Source of the DNA: Neobacillus sp. PS2-9
GTDB lineage: Bacteria > Bacillota > Bacilli > Bacillales > Cytobacillaceae
NCBI RefSeq assembly: GCF_030915525.1
Contig: NZ_CP133269.1
Coordinates: 3,879,001 to 3,943,000 of the forward strand
Direction: 5' to 3'
DNA length: 64,000 nucleotides
Each line of letters begins with the position of its first letter. Position 1 is the stretch's first letter. The position numbers were made by a program, and so were the translations under genes. The notes beneath the pieces were generated by a model. The model was given only the letters and a program-made list of their open reading frames with translations, did no database searches and was not told where the DNA came from. Shown here piece by piece: positions 15,835-25,652 of the stretch.

Positions 15835-18800
15835 AATTAAAACTTTTTTTCAATTCTTCTAAGGATAGTTTTTCCGTTTTTTCAACCGGCTTATTGGATG
15901 TTGGGACATAAGGATTAATAGTCATGAAGTTCTTCTCAATATAGTTGAAATCAACAATATCAACGACTCCATCTTTATTAAGATCTTCTTTCAATCTATC
16001 CCCTGAAATTCCAGCATTGTTTGCAACAAGCTTTGCGTCATAAATATCGATTACATTATCTCCGTTGACATCACCAGCAGCAGCCGTATCCGTATAGACA
16101 TTATAGAAAATACCTTGGACTACTCCATCGATCGTCCTGCTTAAAGTTACTTTTTTGTTGTATTGGAAATGCCCAGGAATATCGACGATTAACGTATATT
16201 CATCCTTCGTTGCAGGAATATCCGTTATTGTCATATAACCATTTTCTGAAATATATGCAGAGTACTTTTTACCTTTTTTATCTACCAGATAAGCTTTTGT
16301 CCCAATCTTTGAATAGTCTAAATCATAATTATCTAAATTAACTGCTTCACCATGATAGTACCCTTCGAACCATGAGTGCTGGGAAATGAATTTAAACCTT
16401 TCAGCAAATGTTGGTAAAGAAGACTTACTACCTGAGCTTGTTTGATAGGAAGATTCTTGATAATAGAATCCACTTTCTACAAAGTAATTATGGTCATCGA
16501 CTACTTTTAATGTGATATCCAATAAATCAATATCATCATTAATTGAAACTGGTAATTGTGTTTTTTTGTCTGATATATCTACAGCAAATGTTGAAATATT
16601 AGACCAAGTGTTTTCTGTAATTTGTGGCTTTGCAACGTGAATTGTCCAATTATTTTTCTTTGCAAGATCCTCTAGCTGTTTAGATGGCTTAACGTCTACA
16701 ACTTTATAGAAATCAGGGACATCGATTGTTACAGAAGCACTTGTTAAATCTAAAGCGTTTTGAACAGTAAATGTATTTACAAACTCCGATCCAAGACTTA
16801 CACCTTTTGTATTGTTTTTTATTAAGGAATAATTACTTCCTTTATTAATAAAAGTAAAGTCTGGGAAAGTCGGATTTCCTGCTGTAGCGTAATCATAAGT
16901 ATATATGGCTACATTTGTTGGATAGTTTGCATATTCTTCTGGTAAGACACCAAATTTAAATTCACCATTTGCATTTGGGAAAAATTCAGCTGTTGGCCAA
17001 AAAGAATCTTGATAAGCATACGCGGTATTTGCCTCTTGAGTGATGTCATGACCTCTACTTTTTAAATAATCAATCGTATCGTCATACAATTTTCCATGCA
17101 CCCAATATGCTGTATAATCTTGTCCGTCATAACTTTCAGTTGTTAAATCTGAACTAGAAAGTTCATGGATTCCTGTTTTCTTATCAAATTCCAGTGTTGG
17201 AGCGGTATTATCGATCACCATGTCATTATCAATCTTATATGTTTTACCATCTACCCCTGTACCAATATAAGAAACGATGTATTTACCTTCTTTAAGTGAT
17301 TCATATTCTAGTGCTAACGGTTTATTCGGATCACCTGTAAAATGCTTTACTTCACCTGAAAATCCGAAGAAAATTAAGTAATCCGTATCAACTGACGCAT
17401 TTTCTAAATTAAATGTGCCATAAAACCCAATTGGTTTTCCTTCAAGATCGCTAACCACGACATCAATCGTTTTCATATGACTATTTAACTTGAATTCGAC
17501 TGGTGTAAACGGCTCGATGTATGGATGAAAATTACTAAGGTCATTCGTTATTGCATGTTTAAAAAATTTAAGCTTTTCAAATCCAGGTTTAGAATAACGA
17601 ACATGGAAAGGAATTTGATATTCTGCAGTTTTGGAATCATTTTCAATATAAATATATCCCTCATATATACCAAATTCTGCATTAGCTGGAATTGATATTT
17701 CTGCATTAATATTTTTACTCTCATTACCATTCACTTCAATCGTCGATGGTAGTTGAAGCGTCACACCGCTCTTGATTGCATCTCTTGAAACACCATCGAT
17801 TGTTAAAAATTCTACTCTTGTATGATATGTTTCTAGTTCACTACTTAAATTCTTAATAGAAATCGAGGTTGTTCTATTTTGCGTCTCACTTGATTGTGCA
17901 ATACTACCAAAAGGTATAGATCCTGAAATGTCATCGATTTCTATTTTGGATCCATTTTCATCTAAGGAAGTCGTCTTATTTTGTACTTCCAATAACGTTG
18001 TATTGTGTACTGCCTCATAAGCATCTACACGTCCTGCTCCAACTTCATTCACATTGTACATACGACCTTTTAAAGGATCAGCAGTATTCATAAGCGCTGC
18101 CTTTACATCTGCAACTGTATAATCTGGATGTGATTGTAATAATAAGGCTGCAACTCCAGCAACATGTGGTGTTGCCATGGATGTTCCACTTAAACTCGCA
18201 TAACCACTAGAATAATCGACACCATCTTCTGGACTATTAATATACTCTGGAACAGTAGAGAAAGTAGACACCCCAGGTGCTACCACATCTGGCTTAATAT
18301 CAAAGTTATTATTTACTGGTCCACGTGAGCTAAAATCGGCTAACACATCACCAGAGGTCATATTTGAATGTAAATCTGATATTTTAAGTTTAGTAGTTGG
18401 ATCCGCTTTTAATTTATCTGAAAGTTTTACTCCATCACCTTGTAACATTTTAAATGTTGGGACATAGCCATGATTTTCACCCAAGAAATATGGAATTTCT
18501 CCATCCTCATTATTGTAAATCAATACAGCTACAGCACCTTTATCATGAGCTCGTCGGATTTTTTCATCAAATGAAATAGTACCACGAGAAATTAATGCCA
18601 TTTTCCCATTAATGTCTTTGTCAGTATAATCCTCTTCAGTACCAATTCCTACTTCAACAACATCATACTCTTTATCAATTAATTGTAGATAATCCTTACC
18701 AAGGCCATGCCCCATTAAAGTATTTTGAACTGAGATATCTGCTAAACTTGCTTTAACGGTTGGAATATCAGTCGGCACATCACTAGCACCCACAGTGATT

Positions 18801-19975
18801 GCTAGTGGAGAAGCACCTGGTGAACCTAACGTACCAGGAGTTGGCCCTGCATTTCCTCCGGCTATAACTGGTATGACCCCTTTTAATGCTGCATTGTTGA
18901 TGGCTACAGATGTTGCGTCTAAGGAATGATTATTACCATTACCTAATGATAGATTTATTACGTCCATTCCATCTTCTACCGCTCTTTCTATTCCTGCGAT
19001 AACCATTGAATCATATCCTGATCCATATTCTCCTAATACTCGATATGCGTACAAGTCAACATTCGGAGCTACACCAGTCATGGCATATTCAACATCATTT
19101 TTAGGGTTAGATGCGATTGTTCCAGCAACATGAGTTCCGTGTTCTGTATAGTATGAACTACCATCTATCGTTTCAGGTTGACCAGATCCAAGCCATTTCG
19201 CTCTAGTTGTTTCCATTGGATCAGAATCATTATCGACACAATCATAGCCGCCTTTATAAACATCTTTTAAATCAGGGTGATTATAGTCAATCCCTGTATC
19301 AAGTACCCCAACTTTTATCCCTTGTCCTTTTAAGCCCTCATTATGTAAACGATCAACTCCTATATGAGGGAGCGCTGGTGGAATTATTTTTCCAGTTGTT
19401 GGTTCTTGAGTAGTAGTCGATTCATTTATCGGTAAACTAACGACATTGTCTTTCCAAATCCTTTTAACTACACCAGTCTCAAGCAATGTATTAATTTCAT
19501 TTGTAGGAATCGTCATAGCCATTCCATTAAATACATTCTGATAAGTTTGTTTAATTTGATATTTAATTGAATTTTCTTTTATATTTTTGTTTAACTCTTC
19601 CTTTTTCTTAAAAATTTCAGTTAATCGTTGTTTAAAATATTCTTGTTCCCCTTTTATCTTTTCTGCTTTATTTTTAGATGTACCTTTTGTTTTTGATTGC
19701 TGAGCATTTTCGACCGGAGCTGTTTTGAACTCAACAATGACATTTGCGGTTTTATCTTTAAGTGACAATAATCTTGGATCAATAATAAACCCTTCTTGTG
19801 GAGTTAATCTCTTAATAGATTGTGTTTGTTCTTCTGTCAGGCCTTTTAAAATCGATTCAACAGAATTTGATATAGCATACGTTTTTTGCTGAGGCATTAA
19901 ATAAGATGTAAGTAAACTGGATGCTATTACACCTGATGCCATTACATTTAGGAATTGTTTCTTTCGAATTTTCAT
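15833..19975 (-). CDS. Secreted S8 subtilisin-like protease with PA and dockerin domains
   Basis: A 1380-residue Vpr/lactocepin-like protease. There is a signal peptide (about 1-34) and an I9 propeptide (about 75-190). The catalytic triad is Asp226 in VLDTGIDYNHPDL, His282 in HGTHVAGT and Ser599 in GTSMATPHVAG. A PA domain is inserted between His and Ser (about 440-530), and beta-sandwich domains fill the long middle. At about 1300-1350 there are two calcium-loop repeats, GDVNGDNVIDIYD and EDLNKDGVVDIVD, which form a type I dockerin. Dockerins bind cohesins; in other bacteria this anchors enzymes to scaffolds, and no cohesin is visible here. The ribosome site is AGAAGGAG. It is divergent from an RNPP regulator. 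Confidence 0.9.
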   Translation of the reverse strand: MKIRKKQFLNVMASGVIASSLLTSYLMPQQKTYAISNSVESILKGLTEEQTQSIKRLTPQEGFIIDPRLLSLKDKTANVIVEFKTAPVENAQQSKTKGTSKNKAEKIKGEQEYFKQRLTEIFKKKEELNKNIKENSIKYQIKQTYQNVFNGMAMTIPTNEINTLLETGVVKRIWKDNVVSLPINESTTTQEPTTGKIIPPALPHIGVDRLHNEGLKGQGIKVGVLDTGIDYNHPDLKDVYKGGYDCVDNDSDPMETTRAKWLGSGQPETIDGSSYYTEHGTHVAGTIASNPKNDVEYAMTGVAPNVDLYAYRVLGEYGSGYDSMVIAGIERAVEDGMDVINLSLGNGNNHSLDATSVAINNAALKGVIPVIAGGNAGPTPGTLGSPGASPLAITVGASDVPTDIPTVKASLADISVQNTLMGHGLGKDYLQLIDKEYDVVEVGIGTEEDYTDKDINGKMALISRGTISFDEKIRRAHDKGAVAVLIYNNEDGEIPYFLGENHGYVPTFKMLQGDGVKLSDKLKADPTTKLKISDLHSNMTSGDVLADFSSRGPVNNNFDIKPDVVAPGVSTFSTVPEYINSPEDGVDYSSGYASLSGTSMATPHVAGVAALLLQSHPDYTVADVKAALMNTADPLKGRMYNVNEVGAGRVDAYEAVHNTTLLEVQNKTTSLDENGSKIEIDDISGSIPFGSIAQSSETQNRTTSISIKNLSSELETYHTRVEFLTIDGVSRDAIKSGVTLQLPSTIEVNGNESKNINAEISIPANAEFGIYEGYIYIENDSKTAEYQIPFHVRYSKPGFEKLKFFKHAITNDLSNFHPYIEPFTPVEFKLNSHMKTIDVVVSDLEGKPIGFYGTFNLENASVDTDYLIFFGFSGEVKHFTGDPNKPLALEYESLKEGKYIVSYIGTGVDGKTYKIDNDMVIDNTAPTLEFDKKTGIHELSSSDLTTESYDGQDYTAYWVHGKLYDDTIDYLKSRGHDITQEANTAYAYQDSFWPTAEFFPNANGEFKFGVLPEEYANYPTNVAIYTYDYATAGNPTFPDFTFINKGSNYSLIKNNTKGVSLGSEFVNTFTVQNALDLTSASVTIDVPDFYKVVDVKPSKQLEDLAKKNNWTIHVAKPQITENTWSNISTFAVDISDKKTQLPVSINDDIDLLDITLKVVDDHNYFVESGFYYQESSYQTSSGSKSSLPTFAERFKFISQHSWFEGYYHGEAVNLDNYDLDYSKIGTKAYLVDKKGKKYSAYISENGYMTITDIPATKDEYTLIVDIPGHFQYNKKVTLSRTIDGVVQGIFYNVYTDTAAAGDVNGDNVIDIYDAKLVANNAGISGDRLKEDLNKDGVVDIVDFNYIEKNFMTINPYVPTSNKPVEKTEKLSLEELKKSFN

Positions 19976-20387
19976 TACTCAACGCTCCTTCTACTGTTTT
20001 GATTTCAGCTACAAATTTTAAACCTATTACTTTTTAAAAATAAGAATCTAACAGGTTACCTCTCAAAAAAATGGTTACATTTCACTTAGAGCATCGCTTT
20101 CCTCCTGATAGAATGATAGTGTAAAATAAGAGTGTGAATAATTAGATAACTCTATTAATTCATATTCTACTTGAGCTTTTATTCTCGGTAAATTGGGGGA
20201 ATAGTTCAACATGTTGTTCTAATTCCGCTACATAATTCTTCAAAAATATCATTAAATACATCGAATTTTGGAGAATTAAACAATTTTTAGTAATATATAT
20301 CGAAAAAATATCTTTGTACTTGGGGGAATCATGGTTTTCTAATGCTCAAACACATCAAAGAAAATTTATCTAAAGGAGAATTTCATT
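19976..20387. promoter_or_regulatory. 412-bp divergent control region between protease and RNPP regulator
   Basis: AT-rich with no convincing gene and no pheromone-like open frame. It holds two related motifs. At 20193-20223 TTGGGGGAAT is followed by ATG and TTCTAAT. At 20320-20343 TTGGGGGAAT is again followed by ATG and TTCTAAT with shorter spacing. They may be operator copies for the adjacent regulator. Confidence 0.4.
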
Positions 20388-21608
20388 ATGGATGAGGGGA
20401 AAATCATTAGGTTTTATCGCGAAAAATACCAATTAACTCAAGAGCAATTAGGAAAAGGGATTTGTTCTGGAACACATATTAGTAAAATTGAGCGTTTACA
20501 TACTGAATATGCACCTGAAATAATCACTCTTTTATCAGATCGTCTAGGAATAAATATCGAAAATGAAATAGCAAAACTTAATAATATAAAAAAGCGCTTA
20601 AGCCATTGGCATAATGTTCTTATCATGCAATTATTTGACGAAATGGATCTTATTAATTATGAACTTGAGCAGGAAGATTTAATTCAGATCTCTGATTATA
20701 TTTATTTTTACAAATTACTTCGGGTTAAGTATTTACTAATGCATAATTTGACTGACGAAGCATTTACCATCATCAAGGAAATCCAAAAGAAAGAACATAA
20801 ATTATCTGTCTATGAAGCTAATTTGTTCAAACACGTTTTAGGAGTTTACTATTTAGCAAAACATGAAAATCTCAAAGCCATTCAAGTATTAAAATCAATA
20901 AATGACACAGATTACAATAACAAGGAATATACCTATTATTTAGCAGTTGCGTATCATTCGATCGAATCACCAGCTATGGCTTATTTTTTCGCAGATAAAT
21001 CGCGTCAATTTTTTAAAGAAATTAATAACTATCTCAGAGTGATTGATGCAGAAATGCTTATGGTGATTCAAGTAAAAGATGATGGAGATTTTAAGGAGAC
21101 CATTCAGAGGTTTGAAAGCTTAATCAAAAGCTGTGACCTTTGTAATTCACCCGATCGAAAAGCAAAGGTATTACACAACTTAGCTTTTGAATACTTTAGA
21201 AGAAAAAATTATGAACTAGCCAATAAATACTATAAGGAGTCAATGTCTCTTAAAAATAATGAATCAAGTCCTTATTTACTTTCTTTAGAAGGGTATATAC
21301 GAAGTGCATATTATGGGAGTTTACTTCCAATAGATGAATTATTACAACTTGTTAATGGAGGACTTGAAAAAGCTCTAAAGAAAAATGAACAATTATATTT
21401 AATCTTATTTACCTTACTTAGTTATTTACTTCAAAATAAAGAACACGAATACTATCAATACTTGTTCGATACTTCATTACCTTTCTTTAAAAAATTTGGT
21501 TTTGTCTATTTAATTAAACGTTCCCAAAAAGAATTATTTAATTATTATTATAAACAGAAAAAAAATGGTAAGGCCTTAAAAATGGCCCATGTATTGATTA
21601 ATCATTAA
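20388..21608 (+). CDS. RNPP-type regulator: XRE helix-turn-helix plus TPR repeats
   Basis: A 406-residue cytoplasmic regulator. The N-terminal XRE helix-turn-helix (about 5-60, with YQLTQEQLGKGICSGTHISKIE) is followed by about 330 residues of TPR-like helix pairs. This layout is that of PlcR, NprR and Rgg/ComR-type proteins, which sense short re-imported peptides. The ATG at 20388 has AAAGGAG upstream. It is divergent from the secreted protease gene, as NprR-type regulators often sit near protease targets. I find no peptide gene next to it, so it may be an orphan or use a peptide encoded elsewhere. The family is firm; ligand and targets are unknown. Confidence 0.85.
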   Translation: MDEGKIIRFYREKYQLTQEQLGKGICSGTHISKIERLHTEYAPEIITLLSDRLGINIENEIAKLNNIKKRLSHWHNVLIMQLFDEMDLINYELEQEDLIQISDYIYFYKLLRVKYLLMHNLTDEAFTIIKEIQKKEHKLSVYEANLFKHVLGVYYLAKHENLKAIQVLKSINDTDYNNKEYTYYLAVAYHSIESPAMAYFFADKSRQFFKEINNYLRVIDAEMLMVIQVKDDGDFKETIQRFESLIKSCDLCNSPDRKAKVLHNLAFEYFRRKNYELANKYYKESMSLKNNESSPYLLSLEGYIRSAYYGSLLPIDELLQLVNGGLEKALKKNEQLYLILFTLLSYLLQNKEHEYYQYLFDTSLPFFKKFGFVYLIKRSQKELFNYYYKQKKNGKALKMAHVLINH

Positions 21609-21660
21609 ATAGAAAATGCCTTTTTTATTATTTAGAGACATCCCAATAGTTACCGACAAT

Positions 21661-21701
21661 ATCTGCAGATCCTCTCTTTAAAGGGTCTGCAGATTTTTTT
21701 T
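21661..21701 (+). terminator. Terminator of the RNPP regulator gene
   Basis: A 12-bp stem (ATCTGCAGATCC with GGGTCTGCAGAT, one T-G pair) with a 10-base loop, followed by eight T. Confidence 0.9.
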
Positions 21702-21787
21702 GAGGCACAAATAAATACCCTAACTCTGTCAAGGTTGTAAAGTTCAACTTTTATTTAACCCTTCAAATGTTTAAAAATGATTCATAC

Positions 21788-21816
21788 GCATAAAATTCCC
21801 GGTTCTACACATAATG
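21788..21816 (+). promoter_or_regulatory. Candidate sigma-G promoter for the ger operon
   Basis: GCATA and CATAATG are 17 bp apart, close to the forespore sigma-G consensus (GMATA, CATNMTA). It lies 27 bp before the gerA-type start. ger operons are normally sigma-G dependent, so the match is meaningful though short. Confidence 0.5.
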
Positions 21817-21842
21817 AGAAAAAATTATGTTGAGGGATACAG

Positions 21843-23333
21843 ATGAAGTTACAAAACAATGATACGGAACAGGAATCCCAAAATTCACCCGAACAAAACT
21901 GGATTGAACGCTTTTCTAAATCCAATGATTTTGTTCATGAGCATACCTCTCTACTAGATAAGGAGCCCTTTTGGCTTTCCTATTTTCGTACCCTCATATC
22001 ATCAGACATTTTACATAAAGATGTGTTGCCATATTTACAGGAACAGCTAAGCCTCGAAGAATTGAAAAGCAAAATACCCGTACAAGGGATTTCTTTTACT
22101 AATGATAAATCTCAAATCACCCAAAACCTTCTAAATGGATATATAGCTGTTCAAAAGAATCAATACGATCAAGAATGTTTATTAATTAATATTGCGAACA
22201 GTAAATTTCGCGATGTCGGCATTCCGACCATGGAATCCTCAGCATTAGGTCCACAAGTTGGCTTTATTGAAGAATTAGACACCAACATCAATCTGATTCG
22301 AAAAAGATTACCAGCTGCTGAACTACTTGTAAAAGAAATGAAAGTCGGGGAACTGTCAAAAACTAGAGTAGCGGTCATTTATATGGACGGGATCGCTGAT
22401 CCAGAAAACGTAAACACGGTGATTCAACGAATTGAGGATATCCAGTATGATCAAATTTTAGACAGTTCCTATATTGCGTCTATGATAGAGGATAATTCTC
22501 ACTCCTTGTTTCCTCAATCAATTTCAACTGAGAGAGTCGATCGGGTTGCGGCAGGACTCCCTGAAGGGAAAATTATTATCGCGGCTGACGGGTCACCGAA
22601 TCTTGTCATCGCACCTGTTACTTTAATTGAATCCTTAATAGCCATGGAGGATTATAGTTTCTCATGGATCATTTCTAATTTTTTCCGCTTATTACGATTT
22701 TTTTCTATTTTCATATCAAGTCTTGTCAGTCCTTTATACGTCGCGGCTCTGACCTATCATTATGAATTGATACCTTCAAAATTATTAGAAAATTTGGTTG
22801 GTTCAAGGGTAGCCGTTCCATTCTCTCCTTTTTTAGAGGCTCTATTTTTAGAAATTATGATAGAAATGGTGAAAGAAGCTGGTATTCGTTTACCTACGAA
22901 AATTGGACAATCCCTTGGCGTTGTTGGTGGCATTGTCATCGGTCAAGCCGTCGTTGAAGCAGGCTTAACCAGTAATGTTTTGCTTATTTTAGTAGGTCTT
23001 GGAACCTTAGCATCCTATATAGCACCTGTCTATAAATTTAGCAACACCATTAGATTTATTAAATTCCCATTAATCTTTCTTGCCCAATTCTTAGGTTTAT
23101 TTGGGGTGTTTGTGGGATTATTATTTACCGTTTTACATGTGCTGCGACTTACCTCACTTGGGCGTCCATATGTAAGCGTGTACCCCTTAAGGAAAACGGC
23201 CTTCCAAGATCTATGGATTAGACTTCCTTTTTCTAAGCAAAAAGAGAATCCGCAATTCCTTAGGCCGCAAAAAAAGAGAAAGTCTACTGGAAGTGGAAAG
23301 AACCCAGAGCCCATGAATGATTTCTATGAATAA
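21843..23333 (+). CDS. Spore germination receptor subunit A (GerA/GerXA family)
   Basis: A 496-residue GerA-family protein with a hydrophilic N-terminal half (about 1-250) and several membrane helices in about 280-450. Hallmarks are YMDGIADPENVNTVIQRI (about 179-196) and ESLIAMEDYSFSW. It is part of the inner-membrane nutrient receptor of dormant spores. A GAGGGA ribosome site precedes the ATG. It is followed 18 bp later by the B subunit. The nutrient recognised cannot be predicted. Confidence 0.93.
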   Translation: MKLQNNDTEQESQNSPEQNWIERFSKSNDFVHEHTSLLDKEPFWLSYFRTLISSDILHKDVLPYLQEQLSLEELKSKIPVQGISFTNDKSQITQNLLNGYIAVQKNQYDQECLLINIANSKFRDVGIPTMESSALGPQVGFIEELDTNINLIRKRLPAAELLVKEMKVGELSKTRVAVIYMDGIADPENVNTVIQRIEDIQYDQILDSSYIASMIEDNSHSLFPQSISTERVDRVAAGLPEGKIIIAADGSPNLVIAPVTLIESLIAMEDYSFSWIISNFFRLLRFFSIFISSLVSPLYVAALTYHYELIPSKLLENLVGSRVAVPFSPFLEALFLEIMIEMVKEAGIRLPTKIGQSLGVVGGIVIGQAVVEAGLTSNVLLILVGLGTLASYIAPVYKFSNTIRFIKFPLIFLAQFLGLFGVFVGLLFTVLHVLRLTSLGRPYVSVYPLRKTAFQDLWIRLPFSKQKENPQFLRPQKKRKSTGSGKNPEPMNDFYE

Positions 23334-23351
23334 AGAAGGGGGATATTTTTT

Positions 23352-24437
23352 ATGCAAATTGATAAAAGGCATCAAATTTCTCCCTATTTAGTCTTTTTTA
23401 CGATCTATAGTTCACAGGTTGGTGTGGGGATTTTAAGTTTTCAACGAATCATTGCAAAAAAGGCCGGTTATGATGCTTGGATTGGCATTTTACTGGCTGG
23501 ATGCTTTGTTCAACTTTTTATCTGGATGATGTATAAGCTTTTAGCAAAAGCCGAGGGGGATATTGTCGATGTCCATTCTATGGTGTTTGGTAAAATCATT
23601 GGCAACAGTTTCAGCTTGATTATTATGTTGTATTACTGGTTAGCTAGTGTATCCGTTTTGCTTGGTTACATTGAAATCATTCAGGTCTGGATGTTTCCCA
23701 ATTTGTCGGCATGGATTCTTTCCCTTATTATATTGGTACTTGTTTATTATTGTGTGTCCGGAGGGTTTCGAGTCGTCGTTGGAATCTCATTTTTATCTTT
23801 TATGTATCCACAAATTTATCTCATCATTCTCTATGTTTTTCCAATAAAAATGGCTCATTTTTCAAATTTATTACCAATTATGAATCATTCCTTTATGGAT
23901 TTATTGGATTCTGTCAAAAGCTCCATGTACACATTAGCGGGAACGGAAACGTTGCTCATGTTTTATCCTTTTATAAAAAATGGATACTCATCAAGAAAAT
24001 TTGCTCATTTAGGAGCCCTATTTACGACCCTGCTCTACACCTTTTCTGCCATTGTCTCGTTTTCCTTTTATAGTGAAAAACAATTAGCATCAACCATTTG
24101 GCCAGAGCTGTCTTTAACTAAAATCATGAAGTTTTCTTACTTGGAAAGATTTGAGTACTTATATATTTCTATGTATTTAGTCATTGTTACTTCCTTACTC
24201 GCACTCTTACTATGGTGTTCTAGCAGGGGTCTTAAGAAAATTTTTAATAAAAAGCAAAAATACACCTTAATTGTCCTTAGCTTTACTAGTGTCCTACTAT
24301 GCCAATTGATCAAAGACCCTTATAAAGATCTGTTAGATAAATATATTATACAAATGAATTTATGGTTCTTTTATGCTTATATCCCTATTCTACTTCTAGT
24401 CCTTACCATATTAAAAAGGGGTAATAAAAATGGATAA
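23352..24437 (+). CDS. Spore germination receptor subunit B (permease-like)
   Basis: A 361-residue integral membrane protein with about 10 helices, of the GerB branch of the amino acid-polyamine-organocation superfamily. It has the early QVGVGILSFQRIIAKKAG pattern typical of GerXB. This subunit is thought to bind the germinant. Its last 8 bp overlap the C-subunit start, so the three genes are translationally coupled. Confidence 0.92.
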   Translation: MQIDKRHQISPYLVFFTIYSSQVGVGILSFQRIIAKKAGYDAWIGILLAGCFVQLFIWMMYKLLAKAEGDIVDVHSMVFGKIIGNSFSLIIMLYYWLASVSVLLGYIEIIQVWMFPNLSAWILSLIILVLVYYCVSGGFRVVVGISFLSFMYPQIYLIILYVFPIKMAHFSNLLPIMNHSFMDLLDSVKSSMYTLAGTETLLMFYPFIKNGYSSRKFAHLGALFTTLLYTFSAIVSFSFYSEKQLASTIWPELSLTKIMKFSYLERFEYLYISMYLVIVTSLLALLLWCSSRGLKKIFNKKQKYTLIVLSFTSVLLCQLIKDPYKDLLDKYIIQMNLWFFYAYIPILLLVLTILKRGNKNG

Positions 24438-25512
24438 GCGTTCTGTAGTTGGATTGATTATTCCACTATTTCTAACGGGTTGTTCCCTGATCCCTCCCAC
24501 CATTGTCAATGAAATAAATATGGCACAGGGCGTAGGGTATGATGTGGCTTCTAAAAACAGAATAAAAGAGACGATCGTATTTCCTATTTTTAAAAAAGAC
24601 AAATCTTCCTCTACCGAAATCAAAGCAAGTGTTGGGCGATCGAGCAAAGAGATTCGTGCCATCTTAAATAACGAGACTAGATATCCTTTACTAAGTGGGC
24701 AGCTTCGTTTAGCTCTCTATGGAAAGGAACTGTCAAAAAGAGGAATTAATGATTTTGTAGATACCCTAAACCGTGATCCCTCCATAGGAAACCTTGTTCA
24801 ACTGGCCATTGTAGATGGTGATTCATTTGATTTATTATCAACGGATAAATTAAAAACAGAGAACACCTCCTTATTTATACATGAATTACTGGAGCAAAAT
24901 ATGAAATCCGGTCAGCTTACTCGGTCTAATTTACACAGCTTTCTCTTTCAATTTTCTCAGATTGGGCAGGATCCCTATTTGCCACTAATCAAGAAGGAAA
25001 AAGATACAATTAAGATCAATGGGTTGGCCATTTTTAAGGATGATCGATTTGTCACAGCTTTATCGATGGACGATTTGTTTATTTTTAAAGGGCTGGTTGA
25101 TACATACAACCACGGGCTACACCAATTTATTTTAAGTAATGGTGAGAAGGTCGTTTTAGATATTCTTCATTCAAATGCAAAATACAAAGTGAAAATAGTA
25201 AAGGGTAGACCAGTATTTACGATCTACTTAAAAATGAACACTAGACTTCAAGAGTTCTCTTCTCCAAAGAAACAAAGGGTACCTATTGATAAACCAAAAC
25301 TTCAAAAGGGAGTGGAACAGATTTTAGAAAAGGGTTCCTTGAAAATAGTCAATCGATTTCAGGACCATCAAGTGGATCCATTAGGTCTAGGAGCAAAATA
25401 TAAAGAACATTATCGTAAATTTAATGAGAAGTCATGGAATTTAATTTACCCTCAAGTAAAGGTCCTTGTTCATGCTAAAGTTGAAATTAAACAAACGGGA
25501 ATTGTTGAATAA
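24430..25512 (+). CDS. Spore germination receptor lipoprotein subunit C (Ger(x)C)
   Basis: A 360-residue lipoprotein: signal peptide with lipobox LTGC (Cys18), then the Ger(x)C fold. Family traits include IVNEINMAQGVGYD near the N-terminus and a C-terminal GLGAKYKEHYRKFNEKSW segment. It is the outer-face partner of the A and B subunits. The start overlaps the gerB stop; the ribosome site AAGGGG is inside gerB. Confidence 0.92.
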   Translation: MDKRSVVGLIIPLFLTGCSLIPPTIVNEINMAQGVGYDVASKNRIKETIVFPIFKKDKSSSTEIKASVGRSSKEIRAILNNETRYPLLSGQLRLALYGKELSKRGINDFVDTLNRDPSIGNLVQLAIVDGDSFDLLSTDKLKTENTSLFIHELLEQNMKSGQLTRSNLHSFLFQFSQIGQDPYLPLIKKEKDTIKINGLAIFKDDRFVTALSMDDLFIFKGLVDTYNHGLHQFILSNGEKVVLDILHSNAKYKVKIVKGRPVFTIYLKMNTRLQEFSSPKKQRVPIDKPKLQKGVEQILEKGSLKIVNRFQDHQVDPLGLGAKYKEHYRKFNEKSWNLIYPQVKVLVHAKVEIKQTGIVE

Positions 25513-25533
25513 TACTCTTCAGGATTATTCAAC
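25504..25533 (+). terminator. Hairpin at the end of the ger operon
   Basis: Perfect 10-bp arms GTTGAATAAT and ATTATTCAAC with a 10-base loop; the gerC stop lies in the left arm. The following T-run is poor, so termination efficiency is uncertain. Confidence 0.5.
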
Positions 25534-25598
25534 TAAGTTATTTCATACTAATTTTCCTGTTATATAAAGCCTTGATAACACAGCGGATACCAAGGTTT

Positions 25599-25652
25599 TG
25601 TATGTATGATCTGTAAGGGTAACGAACCCCCGACCTCAACCCTTTAAAGGTG
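25599..25652 (-). repeat. Degenerate copy of tRNA-Val 3' end (possible att remnant)
   Basis: About 50 bases match the tRNA-Val(GAC) gene and its 3' flank at 29358-29408 in the same orientation, with about seven mismatches. GAACCCCCGACCTCAACCCT is identical. The match stops at the anticodon region, so it is not a tRNA gene. The surrounding 25534-26075 holds nothing else I can support. Confidence 0.75.

Noticed and set aside
21615..21680. A 21-residue frame after the RNPP regulator, considered as a pheromone gene
   Set aside because: No ribosome site, no signal peptide, and it runs into the terminator hairpin.
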